Part shown: positions 1 through 7,732 of the stretch, piece after piece
Position numbering within the stretch: position 1 is the stretch's first letter
How the letters are laid out: every line of letters starts with the position of its first letter
Source of the DNA: JBJHCA01 sp050485785
GTDB taxonomy: Bacteria; Bacteroidota; Bacteroidia; Chitinophagales; Saprospiraceae
DNA length: 21,942 nt
Direction of reading: 5' to 3'
NCBI GenBank assembly: GCA_050485785.1
Contig: JBJHCA010000056.1
Coordinates: 1-21,942 of the forward strand
Position numbers and translations under genes: made by a program
The notes under the pieces: generated by a model
The model's input: only the letters and a program-made list of their open reading frames with translations
The model's database searches: none
What the model was told of the DNA's origin: nothing

Positions 1-1
1 G

Positions 2-1222
2 TCTGGAGCTGTAGTAGTGATCAAGGTGATTGAAGGCAGCTCCGCAGAAGCTATCGGACTTGAGGAAAGGGACATTATTTATGAATGCAACGGCAGAGTT
101 ATTACCGCCATTGCCGATTTATCGGCAGTAGCCGCTGACATGAATAGCGGAGACGAGCTGGAAGTAAAAATAATCAGGAAAGGGGTAAGAAAGATACTTC
201 GTGGAAAAGTATTGGCACGCCCCTATGAAGCTGCCGTCAACGGAGAGGTAGTTTATGGTGAGTTGCCCTATTTGGATGGCTACATACGCACCATTACCAA
301 TAAACCCGAGGGTAACGGACCCTTCCCTGTAGTGTTCTATCTGCAGGGTTATACCTGTTCCAGTATCGACAATTTGCAGCCTGCTTCATCGGTCAAACAG
401 CTCATTGAGGGACTGGTATCCCGGGGATACGCAGTATTCAGAATGGAAAAACCGGGTGTGGGTGACAGCTATAACCTTCCCGATTGCAGGCAGATAGATT
501 ATGAAACAGAGTTGAACGCTTTTAAAGCCGGGCTGTCCCATTTAAAGACAATTCCCTTTATCGACACTGAGGGCATTTTTCTATTCGGTCATTCACTGGG
601 AGGAATAGCTGCACCGCTTATGACAACCGATATCCGGCCCAGGGGAATAGTGGTTTATGGAACCGTTTTGAAGCCCTGGGCTGAATACATGCTCGACATT
701 TATAGGGAACAGCGCTTGCTATGGGGCATGGATTATATGCGAATAGAACATGATGCAAGAATTATGTTTCCGCTTTTGAGCGACTATCTGGTGCACAAAA
801 AATCGCCGCTTGACCTTGCTGCAACAAACCCTGAATATGCCGGTTTGCTTGCAAGTTCTCTGGGCATGACAAATGAAGGTCATATCCTGGGCAGGCACTA
901 TACTTTCTGGCAACAACTGCAGGATAAGGAACTGCCAAGAGCCTGGAAAAACGCCGGCACGCATACCTTCGCAATTTACGGTGAAGCAGACATAGCAGCA
1001 ATTAACTACCGCGGGCATAAATTGATTGCGGACATTGTAAACACTTACCATCCCGGCAAAGGAAGGTTTTTACTGCTTCCCAAAACCGACCACGGCCTGC
1101 TGCTCACCGGAACCATGAATGAAAACCTGCAACTCAGTACGGAAGAGCGGTTTAAAAAGCCTTTTAATCATCACTTAGTGGAGATCATTGATCAGTGGAT
1201 GCAGGAAGTGATGGAGATTTGA
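2..1222 (+). CDS. PDZ domain-alpha/beta hydrolase fusion, 5' end outside window
   Basis: The open frame runs in from the window edge: codons at 2-16 read SGAVV and continue into IKVIEGSSAEAIGL, a PDZ-type core, so the GTG at 17 is unlikely to be the true start. Residues below are counted from that GTG. The PDZ-like part covers about 1-65. An alpha/beta hydrolase follows from about 95, with the nucleophile elbow GHSLGG (Ser193), a likely acid in AIYGEAD and a likely catalytic His in TDHGLLL near the C terminus. Known family: S33-like peptidases/esterases. The substrate cannot be told. A PDZ domain suggests peptide or envelope-protein binding, so a periplasmic or membrane-anchored location is plausible, but the N terminus that would show it is missing. 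The next gene starts 124 bp downstream in the same direction and need not be in the same operon. Confidence 0.85.
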   Translation, partial: SGAVVVIKVIEGSSAEAIGLEERDIIYECNGRVITAIADLSAVAADMNSGDELEVKIIRKGVRKILRGKVLARPYEAAVNGEVVYGELPYLDGYIRTITNKPEGNGPFPVVFYLQGYTCSSIDNLQPASSVKQLIEGLVSRGYAVFRMEKPGVGDSYNLPDCRQIDYETELNAFKAGLSHLKTIPFIDTEGIFLFGHSLGGIAAPLMTTDIRPRGIVVYGTVLKPWAEYMLDIYREQRLLWGMDYMRIEHDARIMFPLLSDYLVHKKSPLDLAATNPEYAGLLASSLGMTNEGHILGRHYTFWQQLQDKELPRAWKNAGTHTFAIYGEADIAAINYRGHKLIADIVNTYHPGKGRFLLLPKTDHGLLLTGTMNENLQLSTEERFKKPFNHHLVEIIDQWMQEVMEI

Positions 1223-1346
1223 AATTCTGCATTATACACCACGAAGCGATTGACCCTTTTATCGTGAGAAACAGTACTGATTAATACGGTTTGTAAAAAC
1301 TTTTCTTCGTTTTTTTACAGTCACAAAATCCATACCCTCCCCTTCC

Positions 1347-1928
1347 ATGGAAACCTCCTTCTCAAAATACCTCAGCAATACCATACACATCAAACCGGAG
1401 CATCTGCCTATACTTACCGAAAAGGTTGCAAGAAAACAACTGGGGAAAAGCGAAATCCTCTTGACGGAAGGACAAGTGTGTAAAAACATCTATTTTGTGG
1501 AAACGGGATTGCTCAGGCTTTACTCACTGGATCAAAACGGGAAAGAGCACATAATTCAGTTTGCGCCGGAAAACTGGTGGATCAGCGAAAGAGGAAGTCT
1601 GTATTTTGGAACGCCTTCCGGATTTTTTATCGATGCTTTGGAAAAGACAGGCGTCGTGGTGCTCAATCAGGAGTTTACCGACATGGCTTCCGACATCAGT
1701 CATGAATTCAGGACTTACAATGAATACCTGTTGCAAAACCACATCAGGCAACTGCAGAACAGGATCAATATGCTGATAGCTACCGATGCCGAAACCAGAT
1801 ATCTGGACTTTATTCACCTGTATCCTGATCTGACCCTGAGAATTCCCCAATGGATGATTGCATCCTATCTTGGCATTACACCCGAGAGCCTCAGCAGAGT
1901 GCGAAAAGGTTTGGCCGGCAAACAGTAA
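1347..1928 (+). CDS. Crp/Fnr family transcriptional regulator
   Basis: The 193-residue protein has an N-terminal cyclic-nucleotide-binding-like beta-barrel (about 25-115, with ILLTEGQVCKNIYFVETG and GLLRLYSLDQNGKEHIIQ) and a short C-terminal helix-turn-helix (SYLGITPESLSRVRKGL). This is the common Bacteroidetes form of the Crp/Fnr family, shorter than E. coli CRP (about 210). I see no cysteine cluster of the FNR type, so an oxygen-sensing iron-sulfur centre is unlikely. It lies just upstream of two pirin genes on the same strand, and a Crp-like regulator next to pirins suggests that it controls them. The effector is unknown. The start at 1347 gives the expected domain length. No Shine-Dalgarno sequence is visible. 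Confidence 0.9.
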   Translation: METSFSKYLSNTIHIKPEHLPILTEKVARKQLGKSEILLTEGQVCKNIYFVETGLLRLYSLDQNGKEHIIQFAPENWWISERGSLYFGTPSGFFIDALEKTGVVVLNQEFTDMASDISHEFRTYNEYLLQNHIRQLQNRINMLIATDAETRYLDFIHLYPDLTLRIPQWMIASYLGITPESLSRVRKGLAGKQ

Positions 1929-1977
1929 CAATCCTCTCTTCTTAACATACATCAATGGTCAATGCACGCACCCGGCG

Positions 1978-1985
1978 TACCTTTG
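1978..1985 (+). promoter_or_regulatory. Bacteroidetes -7 promoter element before first pirin gene
   Basis: TACCTTTG matches the Bacteroidetes -7 consensus TAnnTTTG. A TTG-like -33 element is only partly present (ATG at 1955-1957, 20 bp upstream). Transcription would begin a few bases downstream of 1985, about 25 bases before the ATG at 2016. This argues against the longer open frame from 1962, whose first codons lie upstream of the promoter. Confidence 0.5.
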
Positions 1986-2015
1986 TGTCATTCATTCATC
2001 ACAAAATTCGAGTCC

Positions 2016-2888
2016 ATGAGAAACATAGAAGTCATCGTTCCTCCCCGGGAACCTCATTTTGTCGGCGACGGATTCAGGGTACATAACTTTATCCCGGGAG
2101 GCTACCGCCTTGACATGCAAAGAATGGATCCCTTCATCATGCTGGACTACAACTCCAGATTTTATTTTCCGCCTACTGATAAGCCCCGTGGTGTTGGCGT
2201 GCATCCACATCGCGGATTTGAAACAGTGACCATAGCCTACAAAGGCAAAGTAGCTCACCATGACAGTAGCGGCGGAGGCGGCGTAATCGGCGAAGGGGAT
2301 GTCCAGTGGATGACCGCTGCTTCAGGAGTATTGCACAAAGAGTATCACGAAGAAAGCTTCAGTAAGCAAGGCGGCGACTTTCAAATGGTGCAGTTATGGG
2401 TAAACCTGCCCGCAAAACACAAAATGTCACAACCAAAGTATCAAAGCATTGCCAATGAGCAAATGGCTGTTTATGAACTGCCGGACAATGCCGGAGTGGT
2501 TGAAATCATCGCCGGAGAACACGGGGGCATGCCAGGCCCTGCCAGCACCTTTACTCCGGTGGCATTGATGAATGCCAAACTGGAAAAAGAAGGTCAGGCT
2601 CATTTCAGCTTTCCAGCTCATCACAATACGGCTATCCTGGTGATTGAAGGCAGTATTCAGGTGAATGGTGAACAACATGTACCTGTCAACCACTTTGTGC
2701 TTTTTGAGAATAATGACACCGATTTCACCATCAGGGCCGAAGAACAATCTGTAGTTCTGGTGCTCAGCGGAGAACCTCTCAGGGAACCCATTGCCGCCCA
2801 CGGGCCGTTTGTAATGAACACCCGTCAAGAGATCATTCAGGCTATCGATGACTTTAACAAGGGCAAATTCGGCTATTTAGAGGACTAA
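2016..2888 (+). CDS. Pirin family protein (first of two)
   Basis: Pirins are bicupin iron proteins. Characterised members act as quercetin dioxygenases or transcription cofactors. The 290-residue product shows the N-terminal cupin metal site: HPHRGFETVT supplies two histidines, and LHKEYHEE supplies the third histidine and the glutamate two residues later, as in human pirin. GEGDVQWMTAASGV is also typical. The C-terminal cupin extends to the end. I chose the ATG at 2016 (MRNIEVIVPP) over 1962 because a promoter-like element sits between them and pirin homology begins at about this point. The second pirin gene follows after 16 bp, so the two are probably co-transcribed. The physiological substrate is unknown. 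The Crp/Fnr gene upstream is the obvious candidate regulator. Confidence 0.92.
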   Translation: MRNIEVIVPPREPHFVGDGFRVHNFIPGGYRLDMQRMDPFIMLDYNSRFYFPPTDKPRGVGVHPHRGFETVTIAYKGKVAHHDSSGGGGVIGEGDVQWMTAASGVLHKEYHEESFSKQGGDFQMVQLWVNLPAKHKMSQPKYQSIANEQMAVYELPDNAGVVEIIAGEHGGMPGPASTFTPVALMNAKLEKEGQAHFSFPAHHNTAILVIEGSIQVNGEQHVPVNHFVLFENNDTDFTIRAEEQSVVLVLSGEPLREPIAAHGPFVMNTRQEIIQAIDDFNKGKFGYLED

Positions 2889-2904
2889 GTAAAAACAAAA
2901 AGCT

Positions 2905-3774
2905 ATGTCAAACATCAGCCTCATCATTGATGAAAGAGCGGCCAGCATTGGCAATTTTATGGTCGGTCGTCTGCTACCTTTCAGGCAGAAACGCTCTGTT
3001 GGGCCATTTGTGTTTATTGACCACATGGGACCCGTGGCCATGAATGAACGCGAAAATATGGATGTGCTGCCCCATCCGCACATCGGGCTATCAACCCTCA
3101 CTTTCCTGTTTGAAGGTGCCATCATGCACCGCGACAGTATTGGCAGCGAGATGGAAATTCTGCCGGGTGCGGTTAACTGGATGACTGCAGGCCGGGGTGT
3201 GGTTCACTCCGAGCGGACGCCTGACCGTCTGAGGAAGTCTGTCAAAACCCTGCATGGCTTGCAGATTTGGGTTGCGCTGCCCTTGCATCTTGAGGAAACT
3301 GAGCCCTCCTTTACCCATATTCCTGCCCGGGAAATCCCATCACGGGAAGAGGATGGCATTCAGTTCAAACTGATTGCAGGAGAAGCATTGGGCATGAAAT
3401 CGCCCGTGCCGGTACACAGCCCGCTGTATTTTATTGAAATCAAATGCCGTAATGCAGGTACCGTCAGCATAGGTGACCGGCTTTTCGGGGAAAGTGGACT
3501 CTACATTCTTGAAGGCGCAGTGTTAAGCGAAGGCAACCGCTATGAACCCAAACAGATTCTGATTGCCAAAGACTCCAGGCTGTGCGAATTTCAAATGGAA
3601 GCCAACTCCACGGTGTATATCTTTGGTGGTGAACCCTTTCCTGAAGAGCGTTTCATCGACTGGAACTTTGTTTCATCCGGTAAGGAAAGGCTGAAGCAAG
3701 CACGCGAGGACTGGATCGGACGCAGATTTCCGGAAGTGCCCGGCGAAAGCGAGTTTGTGCCCTATCCGCGATAA
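2905..3774 (+). CDS. Pirin family protein (second of two)
   Basis: This is a 289-residue pirin, clearly diverged from its upstream neighbour rather than a recent copy. Metal-site motifs are HPHIGLSTLT (two histidines) and GVVHSERTP (His and Glu). The segment PGAVNWMTAGRGV is the second pirin signature. The C-terminal cupin includes PVHSPLYFIEIK and a tail ending FVPYPR. The ATG at 2905 comes 16 bp after the previous stop, preceded by an A-rich stretch. The tandem arrangement suggests two paralogues with different substrates, or a pair acting together. The gene ends 38 bp before the convergent serine hydrolase gene, with no obvious terminator hairpin between them. Confidence 0.92.
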   Translation: MSNISLIIDERAASIGNFMVGRLLPFRQKRSVGPFVFIDHMGPVAMNERENMDVLPHPHIGLSTLTFLFEGAIMHRDSIGSEMEILPGAVNWMTAGRGVVHSERTPDRLRKSVKTLHGLQIWVALPLHLEETEPSFTHIPAREIPSREEDGIQFKLIAGEALGMKSPVPVHSPLYFIEIKCRNAGTVSIGDRLFGESGLYILEGAVLSEGNRYEPKQILIAKDSRLCEFQMEANSTVYIFGGEPFPEERFIDWNFVSSGKERLKQAREDWIGRRFPEVPGESEFVPYPR

Positions 3775-3812
3775 CTGAGCTGAAAAGGATATGTAAGTGG
3801 CGAAACCCAGAT

Positions 3813-5114
3813 TTACCGGATAAACCTGTATACCTTGCGATGTTGTTCCCATTCGGCCACCAGCAGGTATATGCCGGCCGGCAATAAATCTACGGCCAGA
3901 TCTTCCGGCCGGTCTCCGGTCCACACATGCTTTCCGGTAACACTGTACACGGTATATAGTGCATTTTGTGGCCGGGGATCCAAAAACAATCGACCCTGCA
4001 CGGGATTGGGATACAGTTGCGGAAAAGACTTCGTTGAGCCCTGATCTACAGACGTAGGCGGACACATAATCAGGTTCAGATAAGTCCAGATTGAATCATT
4101 CAGGGTAAAGTCCGGACCGGGAAGCTGTGGTTCTTCCCCCATACGGATCATAACCAGCCCTTCAGAGGGCACAACATTCAGTATTTGGCCGTTCAGACCC
4201 AGGGCTGAAAACATATCATCAGGAGCCTGGAGAAATAGCTTCCCGGGGAATACTGCCTGAGTGCCCGGCAGCATAAAACTGTTTTGTCCGTTAAGCCACC
4301 ACAGATATCCATAGGATTCATTCATGGTATTGGATGGCGTGATCATCTGAGTATAAAAACCCGGATTGGCCATTACAGGAGTTCCATTCCAGTTTCCACC
4401 CGCCTGCATGAGCAATCCAAAACGCGCCATACTTCGCGGTGTACTCCAGAAAGTGCGGTTGTACCCCACCTGCACAAAAAGCCCGTCCATTCCGGTGGGT
4501 GATTTTATAGCATTATTTACCAGGGTATTGATGCTTTGCCCTGTTGCTGCCTCCAGCACATAACTCAGTAAAGTGTAGGGAGCATTGTGATAAGCCCACC
4601 GCGTACCGGGCACAGCCAAACAATGAAGACATTCACTATCGGTGCAATGGGAATTCGCCAGTCCTTCATTCAGACCACTTGTCATACTTAACTGATGGTA
4701 AATTGTAATGGCGGATTCATCCGACTCATTACACGATGTCCACCCCGGCCCAAGGTAGTCAGATACTGACTCGGATAAATCCAACAATTCAGCCTGTTGA
4801 GCCAATCCCGTAGCAAAGGCCGTCAGTACCTTTCCTGCTGATGCCCAGTACCAGTTATTTTGTGCCGAAAAGTTATTAAAATATTCTTCTACCACTATGC
4901 GGCCATCCTTCAGTATGATAAATGCTTTGGTGTTTCCAGCCTCAAGAAAAGCAAGTAAAGGAGGTATAAATTCTTCACACCATCCCAATTCTTGCGGTAA
5001 AATGGTCTCCCAGGTATTGTTTCCGGACGGTGGAAAATATAAATCTTGTGCACACACACCGGATGCATTCCAAATCAACGCAGTTGAAAGAATCAACCTG
5101 AGTATGATATTCAT
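3813..5114 (-). CDS. Secreted beta-lactamase-fold serine hydrolase with T9SS sorting domain
   Basis: Starting from the ATG at 5114, the 433-residue product begins with a signal peptide (MNIILRLILSTALIWNASG, likely cleaved after VCAQ). A class C beta-lactamase/PBP-like domain follows: the SxxK motif is SAGK (Ser92, Lys95), the second motif is YHN (Tyr175-Asn177), and LGLNGQ lies near the expected third motif. Residues from about 358 (SFPQLYPNPVQGRLFL) to the end form a type IX secretion C-terminal sorting domain, which predicts export across the outer membrane and attachment or release there. The family includes esterases, D-aminopeptidases and 6-aminohexanoate-dimer hydrolase-like enzymes; the substrate is not evident. 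The frame also opens upstream to an ATG at 5183, but those 23 residues would precede and bury the signal peptide. Confidence 0.9.
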   Translation of the reverse strand: MNIILRLILSTALIWNASGVCAQDLYFPPSGNNTWETILPQELGWCEEFIPPLLAFLEAGNTKAFIILKDGRIVVEEYFNNFSAQNNWYWASAGKVLTAFATGLAQQAELLDLSESVSDYLGPGWTSCNESDESAITIYHQLSMTSGLNEGLANSHCTDSECLHCLAVPGTRWAYHNAPYTLLSYVLEAATGQSINTLVNNAIKSPTGMDGLFVQVGYNRTFWSTPRSMARFGLLMQAGGNWNGTPVMANPGFYTQMITPSNTMNESYGYLWWLNGQNSFMLPGTQAVFPGKLFLQAPDDMFSALGLNGQILNVVPSEGLVMIRMGEEPQLPGPDFTLNDSIWTYLNLIMCPPTSVDQGSTKSFPQLYPNPVQGRLFLDPRPQNALYTVYSVTGKHVWTGDRPEDLAVDLLPAGIYLLVAEWEQHRKVYRFIR

Positions 5115-5458
5115 CTGTATTGGCTGTTGATTTAAAATTAAAATAGTTATTTCTCTCGCAGGATTTTTCCGGCTAGTCACCATGTAATGAACAAAATCAG
5201 AATACAGGACAAAGTTAACAATACAAGGAATTAATAACCATTATTGAGTCGTTTCAATGAGTTACAAAGTATAGCGGATTGGTTTACAAAACCTAAATGG
5301 TTACAGTAGATGGATCGAATACCACCGGAGCTGGGCAAGAAAGTTTGCCTGGATTGTCGGGGGTTCTAAAAACTACCCAATCAGTTATAAAAAGATTGTC
5401 GCGATAATGAGTATGGTTTTTTCCAAGACCAATTCCTAACGGTTCTGCGGTCAGGTAG
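5115..5458. other. Non-coding stretch between serine hydrolase gene and island edge
   Basis: I see no convincing gene here. TAACTTTG on the minus strand (5217-5210) matches the TAnnTTTG promoter consensus and could serve the serine hydrolase gene with an untranslated leader of roughly 90 bases, or a start at 5183 with a short leader. No clear -33 element was found. The right edge at 5458/5459 is where similarity to 7419 onwards begins, so this is the likely boundary of the accessory island. Confidence 0.4.
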
Positions 5459-5523
5459 GCAAGTGATTCCCTTGCCTAAACAAGAACTTCATGGTTTACA
5501 TTGATATGGATGTTGTCGTTCAT
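5459..5523 (-). pseudogene. 5' fragment of XRE-ImmA gene, with nonsense mutation
   Basis: Reading from the ATG at 5523, the fragment encodes MNDNIHINVNHEVLV, identical to the start of the intact ImmA-type protein at 7483. The next codon, Trp16 in the intact gene, is TAG here. A further five codons of similarity (ARESLA) follow before the match ends at 5459. It keeps the 4-bp ATGA overlap with the preceding enzyme fragment. It is a dead remnant of a second ImmA copy. Confidence 0.85.
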
Positions 5524-5772
5524 TTTTCAGTCAATTCAGTTGCTGTTTCAAACTTCAATTTAGGCAGTCCCTCCACAATCTTCACCGTCTGCACACTTAC
5601 ATTGATTACACTTAACAGCAAATCCAAAATATAGCGCGGGTTTCCGGCTTCCTCCGCCCAATTGTTGGGGTCGTTTTTGATACCGCTTTTCTTGTCGATT
5701 TTAACCTGGTAGCGCTCCATGATCCAATCTATGGCAGAATTTCCGTTAACCACATATTCATAGGCCTTGGCA
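5459..5772. repeat. Direct repeat, copy A (partial copy of enzyme-ImmA junction)
   Basis: This stretch aligns without gaps to 7419-7732 at a constant offset of 1960 bp, with about 16 mismatches in 314 positions by my count (about 95% identity). Similarity ends sharply on both sides: 5458 versus 7418, and after TTGGCA at about 5772 versus 7732. The repeat contains the last 85 or so codons of the restriction enzyme gene plus the first 21 or so codons of the ImmA-type gene. Together with copy B it brackets the ImmA and PIN genes. Confidence 0.93.
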
Positions 5773-5810
5773 ATGTGTATGGTTGTGAAGGGCTGGCATA
5801 ATACAAACAC
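5520..5810 (-). pseudogene. C-terminal fragment of type ISP-like restriction enzyme gene
   Basis: A 96-codon open frame with a GTG at 5810 begins 3 bp after the PIN gene stop. From AKAYEYVVNG to the stop it matches the last 86 or so residues of the 1771-residue enzyme, with a handful of substitutions such as two Glu-to-Lys changes near the end. The first 13 or so residues (MFVLCQPFTTIHI) have no counterpart there. It has no catalytic motif and is best read as the remnant of a second enzyme copy truncated at its 5' side. It could still be translated with the operon, because the frame is intact and it lies right behind the PIN gene. No function can be assigned. Confidence 0.8.
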
Positions 5811-5813
5811 CTT

Positions 5814-6335
5814 TTATTTTTTCCTTTCCATTCTTAGTCCTCTTTCTTGTAAAAACTCATAAACATCAATGCACCTAACTCCATTTTTATGAGCTACTGC
5901 CGGAATTCGATTTGGTTTTAACTTGTTTTCATCAGTAATTAAAACATAATTGTGAACCTTGCAATATCCAATTAGATAGGGGTCAGCCTCTTCTTTGCCT
6001 TCTGCTTGTTTATTAGGTTTTAGAAAACCTGTATTATATTCTTCATTAATAATTGGTCTGGCTGCATTGAAACTTACTGGGTCTGTTTCGACTACTAACC
6101 GTTTTCTCCACTTCTTCACCCAATCTTTAAGAAATACCTCCTTACCCCTATATTCATTAATTTCTTGTTCAACAAAATCAATTACCAAAAACTTTCGCTG
6201 GACTATCAAGTCCTCAATTTCTTCCCAAATAGCTGTAAACACAGGGTTCTCCCTTCTAAATGTCAAGTCCAAACGCATCAATGCACTCGTATCAATTACA
6301 TAAACCGTATTCCCTTCACTGAATAAATCCATCAT
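5814..6335 (-). CDS. PIN-domain protein (DUF4411-like), putative toxin ribonuclease
   Basis: The 173-residue protein has the acidic constellation of PIN nucleases: Asp15 in VYVIDTSALM, Glu58 in VEQEIN, Asp118 in EEADPYLIGYC and Asp135 in VLITDE. This layout and its position directly after an XRE-ImmA/IrrE gene fit the DUF4411 family, a PIN branch paired with such partners in toxin-antitoxin-like modules. The expected activity is metal-dependent RNA cleavage in the cytoplasm, with the upstream protein as antitoxin or regulator. Its ATG overlaps the upstream stop by one base (TAATG), so translation is probably coupled. The gene is visibly more AT-rich than the chromosomal genes around the island, which suggests transfer. 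Met2 is an equally possible start. Confidence 0.85.
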   Translation of the reverse strand: MMDLFSEGNTVYVIDTSALMRLDLTFRRENPVFTAIWEEIEDLIVQRKFLVIDFVEQEINEYRGKEVFLKDWVKKWRKRLVVETDPVSFNAARPIINEEYNTGFLKPNKQAEGKEEADPYLIGYCKVHNYVLITDENKLKPNRIPAVAHKNGVRCIDVYEFLQERGLRMERKK

Positions 6336-7483
6336 TAAGCGTTGAGAAGTTGTCTTGTTTTCGGAATGTAGGACAACTTAACGCCTAAAAAATCAGACAA
6401 GTCCTTTAAGTTAATGCGGTTTTGGTCAAAGGCTTTAAAAGCCAAGTTTATGTATGTTCTACCTTTTTCCTGAACCGCTTCTTTAGCTAAATTTCTGCCT
6501 TCGGGATTCTTAGATTTACCAAATTGTGGTTTATTCCATTTTTCATGTTTCTCCCTATAAAAGGCTTCTGTTGTTAAACCATTTTCCAGAAGACTTCTTA
6601 AAATGGCAAGTGGTCCAACATGAAAATGATTTGCTAAATCAACCAAATCCTTTTTAGCCCAAATTTTCTGACCTTGTTTTTGATATTCTTGCAAAATTCT
6701 CATTTGCAGAAGTTCAGTTGTTGGCACCAAAACTTCAGCAGCAAACGCATTACACCATTTTTCTAATTCCCATGCCGGGTTTAAGGATAAATCAGCTATC
6801 GCTCCTTCGTTTAAAAGTACGTGACCCAATTCATGAAAAAGTGTAAATAATTTTGAATGAGGTGGTTCTTCTCCTCTTTTGATTCCTATGATGGGAATGA
6901 TATCGTCAACAATTGCAAAGCCTCTTACAAAATCTTGTGTTAGGCTTAATTGAAAGACAGCAATCCCCAAAGATTCAATTCTTTCAATGTAAGATTCTAA
7001 TGCAATTCTAATATCGTCAATTTCCCTGATTTCATTCAAATGGAGTAGCTGACGGATTTTGTCTGCAATTTCTTGTGGGTTGTCCTGTATGGAAGCAGAT
7101 AAATTGAATTTAGGAAAAGGCATACCCATTTCTTCACGCAGTTCAACAAATGACTGAGCCAATGCTCTTGCCTTACGGACTGCCATAATGGTTTTTTCAT
7201 GGAAGTGTCCAAGATCTTTTGAATCTATGGTTCGTCTATCCTTTGGAAGTGGTTTCTCTTTTGGTGGCTTATTCAATAAAAGCGTTGCAATGGTACGTTT
7301 GTAAGTTTTAGAAAATGCCTTCAATTCCTTCAAAGTAGGCTGCTTTTCACCTGTCTCCAATTGAATCAATCGCTTTGGAGAAATATCTGTACTTTCAGAA
7401 GCCTTTACCCGATTCAGAGCAAGCGATTCCCTTGCCCAAACAAGGACTTCATGATTTACATTGATATGGATGTTGTCGTTCAT
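6335..7483 (-). CDS. XRE helix-turn-helix / ImmA-IrrE family metallopeptidase
   Basis: The 382-residue protein begins with an XRE-type DNA-binding domain (about 10-70; ARESLALNRVKASE, SPKRLIQLETGEKQPTLKEL). A peptidase domain of the ImmA/IrrE (DUF955, M78) type follows, with zinc motif HELGH at 217-221 and a likely third ligand Glu250 in CNAFAAEVLVP. About 115 further C-terminal residues precede the stop. The family includes ImmA, which cleaves a phage-like repressor, and DdrO-cleaving IrrE; many members act as antitoxins for adjacent PIN or other toxins. The ATG overlaps the restriction enzyme stop by 4 bp (ATGA), and the stop overlaps the PIN start by 1 bp, so all three are probably translated as one unit. 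Its first 21 or so codons lie inside direct repeat B. Confidence 0.9.
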   Translation of the reverse strand: MNDNIHINVNHEVLVWARESLALNRVKASESTDISPKRLIQLETGEKQPTLKELKAFSKTYKRTIATLLLNKPPKEKPLPKDRRTIDSKDLGHFHEKTIMAVRKARALAQSFVELREEMGMPFPKFNLSASIQDNPQEIADKIRQLLHLNEIREIDDIRIALESYIERIESLGIAVFQLSLTQDFVRGFAIVDDIIPIIGIKRGEEPPHSKLFTLFHELGHVLLNEGAIADLSLNPAWELEKWCNAFAAEVLVPTTELLQMRILQEYQKQGQKIWAKKDLVDLANHFHVGPLAILRSLLENGLTTEAFYREKHEKWNKPQFGKSKNPEGRNLAKEAVQEKGRTYINLAFKAFDQNRINLKDLSDFLGVKLSYIPKTRQLLNA

Positions 7484-7732
7484 TTTTCAGTCAATTCAGT
7501 TGCTGTTTCAAATTCCAATTTCGGCAATCCTTCCACAATCTCCACCGTCTGCACGCTTACATTAATTACACTTAACAGCAAATCCAAAATGTAGCGCGGG
7601 TTTCCGACTTCCTCCGCCCAATTGTTGGGGTCGTTTTTGATACCGCTTTTCTTGTCGATTTTAACCTGGTAGCGCTCCATGATCCAATCTATGGCAGATT
7701 TTCCGTTAACCACATATTCATACGCCTTGGCA
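7419..7732. repeat. Direct repeat, copy B (intact enzyme-ImmA junction)
   Basis: This is the partner of the repeat at 5459-5772, same orientation, 1960 bp apart. Here it is part of two intact genes: the end of the 1771-codon enzyme gene and the start of the ImmA-type gene. Recombination between the two copies would delete the ImmA and PIN coding regions and leave a single junction. Confidence 0.93.

Noticed and set aside
5458..5476. The small inverted repeat GGCAAG-TGATTCC-CTTGCC at the edge of direct repeat A, as a recombination site
   Set aside because: Most of it is ordinary ImmA coding sequence also present in the intact copy, so its position at the breakpoint is probably chance.
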